A DNA stretch of 48,600 nucleotides. Origin: Vibrio splendidus 12E03. Lineage in GTDB: Bacteria; Pseudomonadota; Gammaproteobacteria; Enterobacterales; Vibrionaceae. The stretch is from positions 1-48,600 of the forward strand of contig NZ_AJZD02000165.1 of assembly GCF_000272105.2 (NCBI RefSeq), given 5' to 3'. Positions 46,031 to 48,600 of this stretch are shown one piece after another. Position 1 is the stretch's first letter. Each line of letters opens with the position of its first letter. Both the position numbers and the translations under genes were made by a program. The notes under the pieces were generated by a model. It was not told the origin of the DNA and searched no databases. It was given only the letters and a program-made list of their open reading frames with translations.

Positions 46031-48061
46031 TTAGCTGTTGGTAATAAACTGCTTTCTTAGCTGCTCAATTTCATCACGCTTCTGTGCCGCCAATTCAAAT
46101 TCCAGATTCTGAGCATGCTGATACATCGCAGCTTCTAGCTTACTGATCTCTTTATCAAGCTGTTGCGGCGTAAGTACGGCATAGCTTTCAGAAGGCTCAG
46201 CTACCTTAGATAAAGGAACTTGCTTCGATTGGCGCTGCTGCTTCGACTTGGTTAGATCACCCAGTTCCATAATGTCTTTAATATTGCGTTTCAACGCTTG
46301 CGGCGTGATACCTTGCTCTTCGTTGTAGGCTTGCTGTTTCTCACGACGACGATCGGTTTCATCAATCGCTTTTCTCATCGACTTAGTAATCGAATCACCA
46401 TAAAGGATTGCTCGACCTTCCAAGTTACGAGCAGCACGACCAATGGTTTGGATCAGAGAACGCTCAGAACGTAAGAAGCCCTCTTTGTCTGCATCAAGAA
46501 TCGCCACCAGCGACACTTCAGGCATATCCAAACCTTCACGAAGTAAGTTAATGCCCACTAACACGTCGAACTCGCCCAAACGTAGGTCTCGGATGATCTC
46601 TACACGCTCAACGGTATCGATATCCGAGTGCAAGTAACGCACTTTAACGCCGTGCTCACTTAGGTACTCGGTTAAGTCTTCTGCCATTCTCTTGGTCAAC
46701 GTGGTAACCAAAACACGCTCTTCTTTCACTGAACGGATTCTGATTTCAGACAGCAAGTCATCCACCTGCGTCGCGACAGGTCTTACTTCGATGATTGGGT
46801 CTAACAGACCAGTAGGACGTACCACTTGATCAGCAATCTCGCCATCTGATTTTTCAATCTCGTAATTACCTGGTGTTGCCGACACAAAAATCGTTTGTGG
46901 GGCTATAGACTCAAATTCTTCAAACTTCATTGGGCGGTTATCCAATGCAGAAGGCAGTCTAAAACCAAACTCGACCAAGGTTTCTTTACGAGAACGGTCA
47001 CCTTTATACATCGCACCAATTTGCGGCACAGTCACGTGTGACTCATCGATGATCAGCAAACCATCATCAGGCAGGTAGTCAAATAACGTTGGCGGCGCTT
47101 CCCCTTCCGCACGGCCGCTCAAGTATCGTGAATAGTTTTCGATACCGGAACAGAAGCCAAGCTCAGTCATCATCTCAATATCAAACTGAGTTCTTTGAGA
47201 GATACGCTGCTCTTCCAAAAGCTTATTGTTGTCTTTTAAGTATTGAGCACGATCGCGCAGTTCGTCCTTGATATTCTCAATCGCCTCAAGGATTTTTTCT
47301 CTTGGCGTTACATAGTGAGTTTTTGGATAAACTGTAAAACGCGGTAAGTCTCTTTGTTTCACCGCACCAGTCAGAGGATCAAAAATACTAATGCAGTCCA
47401 CTTCGTCATCGAACATTTCAATTCGAACCGCATCTTGGTCAGATTCAGCGGGAAAGATATCAATCACCTCACCACGAACACGGAACTGACCACGTTCAAA
47501 GGCGACATCGTTTCTTGAATATTGCAGCTCAGCCAAGCGGCGCAAAATATCACGCTGATCCATCACCTCGCCACGACTCAAATGAAGCATCATCTTCAAA
47601 TAAGACTTAGGATCACCCAGACCGTAGATAGCCGACACAGAAGCCACAATGATGGCGTCTTTTCGTTCTAATAAGGCTTTGGTTGCCGAAAGCCTCATTT
47701 GTTCGATATGAGCGTTCACAGACGCATCTTTCTCGATGAACGTGTCCGTGGTTGGAACGTAGGCTTCAGGTTGGTAGTAATCGTAGTAAGAAACGAAATA
47801 CTCAACGGCATTGTTTGGAAAGAAAGATTTCATCTCACCGTAAAGTTGAGCCGCCAGTGTCTTGTTAGGCGCTAACAGAATCGCTGGTCTTTGAGATTGG
47901 GAAATAACGTTGGCAAGTGTAAAGGTTTTACCTGAGCCCGTTACCCCTAGTAGAGTTTGATGTGCCAAACCAGAATCTAATCCGTCTAGTAATTTGGTTA
48001 TCGCTGTCGGCTGGTCACCGGACGGGCTGTAGTCCGATACCAAGTCAAAGAGTTTACTCAT
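46031..48061 (-). CDS. uvrB: Excinuclease ABC subunit B
   Basis: The 676-residue damage-recognition helicase of nucleotide excision repair. Walker A GVTGSGKT is at residues 39-46; the damage-gripping beta-hairpin region [12 protein letters not shown] is near residues 92-103; helicase motifs DESHVT and QTIGRAARN are present. The C-terminal UVR domain that meets UvrC is at about 635-672. It is full length. A LexA box lies just upstream, so SOS induction is expected. Ends close to the convergent qrr1. Confidence 0.98.
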   Translation of the reverse strand: MSKLFDLVSDYSPSGDQPTAITKLLDGLDSGLAHQTLLGVTGSGKTFTLANVISQSQRPAILLAPNKTLAAQLYGEMKSFFPNNAVEYFVSYYDYYQPEAYVPTTDTFIEKDASVNAHIEQMRLSATKALLERKDAIIVASVSAIYGLGDPKSYLKMMLHLSRGEVMDQRDILRRLAELQYSRNDVAFERGQFRVRGEVIDIFPAESDQDAVRIEMFDDEVDCISIFDPLTGAVKQRDLPRFTVYPKTHYVTPREKILEAIENIKDELRDRAQYLKDNNKLLEEQRISQRTQFDIEMMTELGFCSGIENYSRYLSGRAEGEAPPTLFDYLPDDGLLIIDESHVTVPQIGAMYKGDRSRKETLVEFGFRLPSALDNRPMKFEEFESIAPQTIFVSATPGNYEIEKSDGEIADQVVRPTGLLDPIIEVRPVATQVDDLLSEIRIRSVKEERVLVTTLTKRMAEDLTEYLSEHGVKVRYLHSDIDTVERVEIIRDLRLGEFDVLVGINLLREGLDMPEVSLVAILDADKEGFLRSERSLIQTIGRAARNLEGRAILYGDSITKSMRKAIDETDRRREKQQAYNEEQGITPQALKRNIKDIMELGDLTKSKQQRQSKQVPLSKVAEPSESYAVLTPQQLDKEISKLEAAMYQHAQNLEFELAAQKRDEIEQLRKQFITNS

Positions 48062-48078
48062 AGGTCGCCATTTCCATA

Positions 48079-48094
48079 CTGTTTTTTTAATCAG
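48079..48094 (-). promoter_or_regulatory. LexA (SOS) box of uvrB
   Basis: TACTG-T7AAT-CAG gives CTG-N10-CAG with a T/A-rich centre and one perfect TACTGT half. It lies 18-33 nt before the uvrB ATG and overlaps the predicted start of transcription, a good place for repression. Confidence 0.75.
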
Positions 48095-48097
48095 GTC

Positions 48098-48127
48098 ATT
48101 GTCACTCTAGGAGGAGTGTCGTTGCAA
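48098..48127 (-). promoter_or_regulatory. Possible uvrB promoter
   Basis: On the minus strand TTGCAA (48127-48122), an 18-nt spacer, and GACAAT (48103-48098). The expected start near 48091 falls inside the LexA box. Confidence 0.4.
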
Positions 48128-48423
48128 CAATTATCTAGAGAAATGCATCTTAAGATCAGAGATCAGTTATAGCTTTTATTTTTAGAACTTGGTATTATCC
48201 GTGCCCCTGCAAAGTTTCCCCAGCTAAATTACTCGAATTTTAATCCACCACTTTTCCCCAAAAAACCTAAAAATACCGCTTGTTTTACTGTTCGCTTTAT
48301 AATCTACAAAAGTTATACAATTGCGATTTTTTGCTATAAATCTTTTAAATACATTACGTTAGATAAGATTTTTACATTTTTCGATTTATCCCAATTATTG
48401 TTGTTAAAGTTTCACACACAAAC

Positions 48424-48446
48424 TTATCCACAATTTTGGTGGATAA
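48424..48446. promoter_or_regulatory. Pair of facing DnaA boxes
   Basis: TTATCCACA (48424-48432) is a perfect high-affinity DnaA box. Five bases on, GGTGGATAA (48438-48446) is TTATCCACC on the other strand. The pair could also fold as an 8-bp hairpin. It lies about 360 nt upstream of uvrB and 125 nt before a tRNA gene. Confidence 0.65.
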
Positions 48447-48521
48447 CTAAAGCAAAGCTAAATTCTATAAGGCGTTCAAGAAAGTAAAGTTTTTTATCTT
48501 ACTTTTTTCTGATATTTTTTA

Positions 48522-48550
48522 TTGACAGAAATCCGGACAATTATTAGAAT
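48522..48550 (+). promoter_or_regulatory. Sigma-70 promoter of the tRNA gene
   Basis: A consensus TTGACA (48522-48527), a 17-nt spacer and TAGAAT (48545-48550). The next bases GCGTCGC resemble the GC-rich discriminator of stringently controlled tRNA/rRNA promoters. Confidence 0.88.
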
Positions 48551-48570
48551 TCGCGTCGCTAACAAGCAAC

Positions 48571-48600
48571 TCCCCTTTAGTTCAGTTGGTAGAACGGCGG
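48571..48600 (+). tRNA. tRNA-Asn, 5' part only (window edge)
   Basis: TCCCCTT is the acceptor strand, TA positions 8-9, then D arm GTTC-AGTTGGTA-GAAC and the start of the anticodon stem GCGG. The TAGAACGGCGG stretch is typical of bacterial tRNA-Asn. The anticodon lies outside the window, so the identity rests on body sequence alone. More tRNA genes may follow. Confidence 0.8.

Overview
The window looks like an ordinary stretch of chromosome 1 of a marine Vibrio, most likely of the Splendidus clade. Three things point there: the luxO-luxU pair with a divergent Qrr small RNA under a sigma-54 promoter, the 279-residue Vibrio-type FadR, and gene neighbourhoods conserved across gammaproteobacteria (fabH-plsX-rpmF-yceD / yceF / rluC / rne; fadR / nhaB / dsbB; yfbV / ackA-pta; moaABCDE / yvcK-like). 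The species guess is inference from general familiarity, not from a search.

Layout. 1-4573: fatty-acid/phospholipid start genes (fabH partial, plsX), rpmF and yceD on the minus strand, then yceF (+) and rluC (-). 4574-8322: rne with a long regulated leader. 8581-11381: a SulP anion transporter, a broken low-molecular-weight tyrosine phosphatase and the cobalamin adenosyltransferase. 11602-18728: asmA, udk, mrp/apbC, metG and a yehS-like gene. 18844-22572: fadR, nhaB, dsbB. 22700-27854: a SEC-C protein, a lone MSHA-like pilin, dusC, a periplasmic-sensing diguanylate cyclase and an orphan periplasmic binding protein. 28157-32460: yfbV and the acetate pathway genes ackA and pta. 32544-39259: a glutathionyl-hydroquinone reductase and the oppABCDF oligopeptide importer. 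39892-43895: the molybdopterin operon moaABCDE behind a Moco riboswitch, and the YvcK-like gene. 43971-45971: quorum-sensing relay luxU, luxO and qrr1. 46031-48600: uvrB under a LexA box, a pair of facing DnaA boxes, and the first bases of a tRNA-Asn with a strong promoter.

How it works together: most of the window is housekeeping (lipid start, RNA processing, translation, repair, cofactor synthesis, peptide uptake, overflow acetate metabolism). Two signalling modules stand out. One is LuxU -> LuxO -> Qrr1. The other is a possible binding-protein/diguanylate-cyclase pair that resembles NspS-MbaA in layout. Regulation is unusually readable here: Rho-independent terminators flank most units, and hairpins lie inside ackA-pta, udk-asmA and oppA-oppB. 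No prophage, insertion sequence, CRISPR array or defence island was seen, and I found no clearly new system. The strongest oddities are the in-frame stop in the phosphatase gene, the double terminator between ackA and pta, and the binding-protein/cyclase pair.
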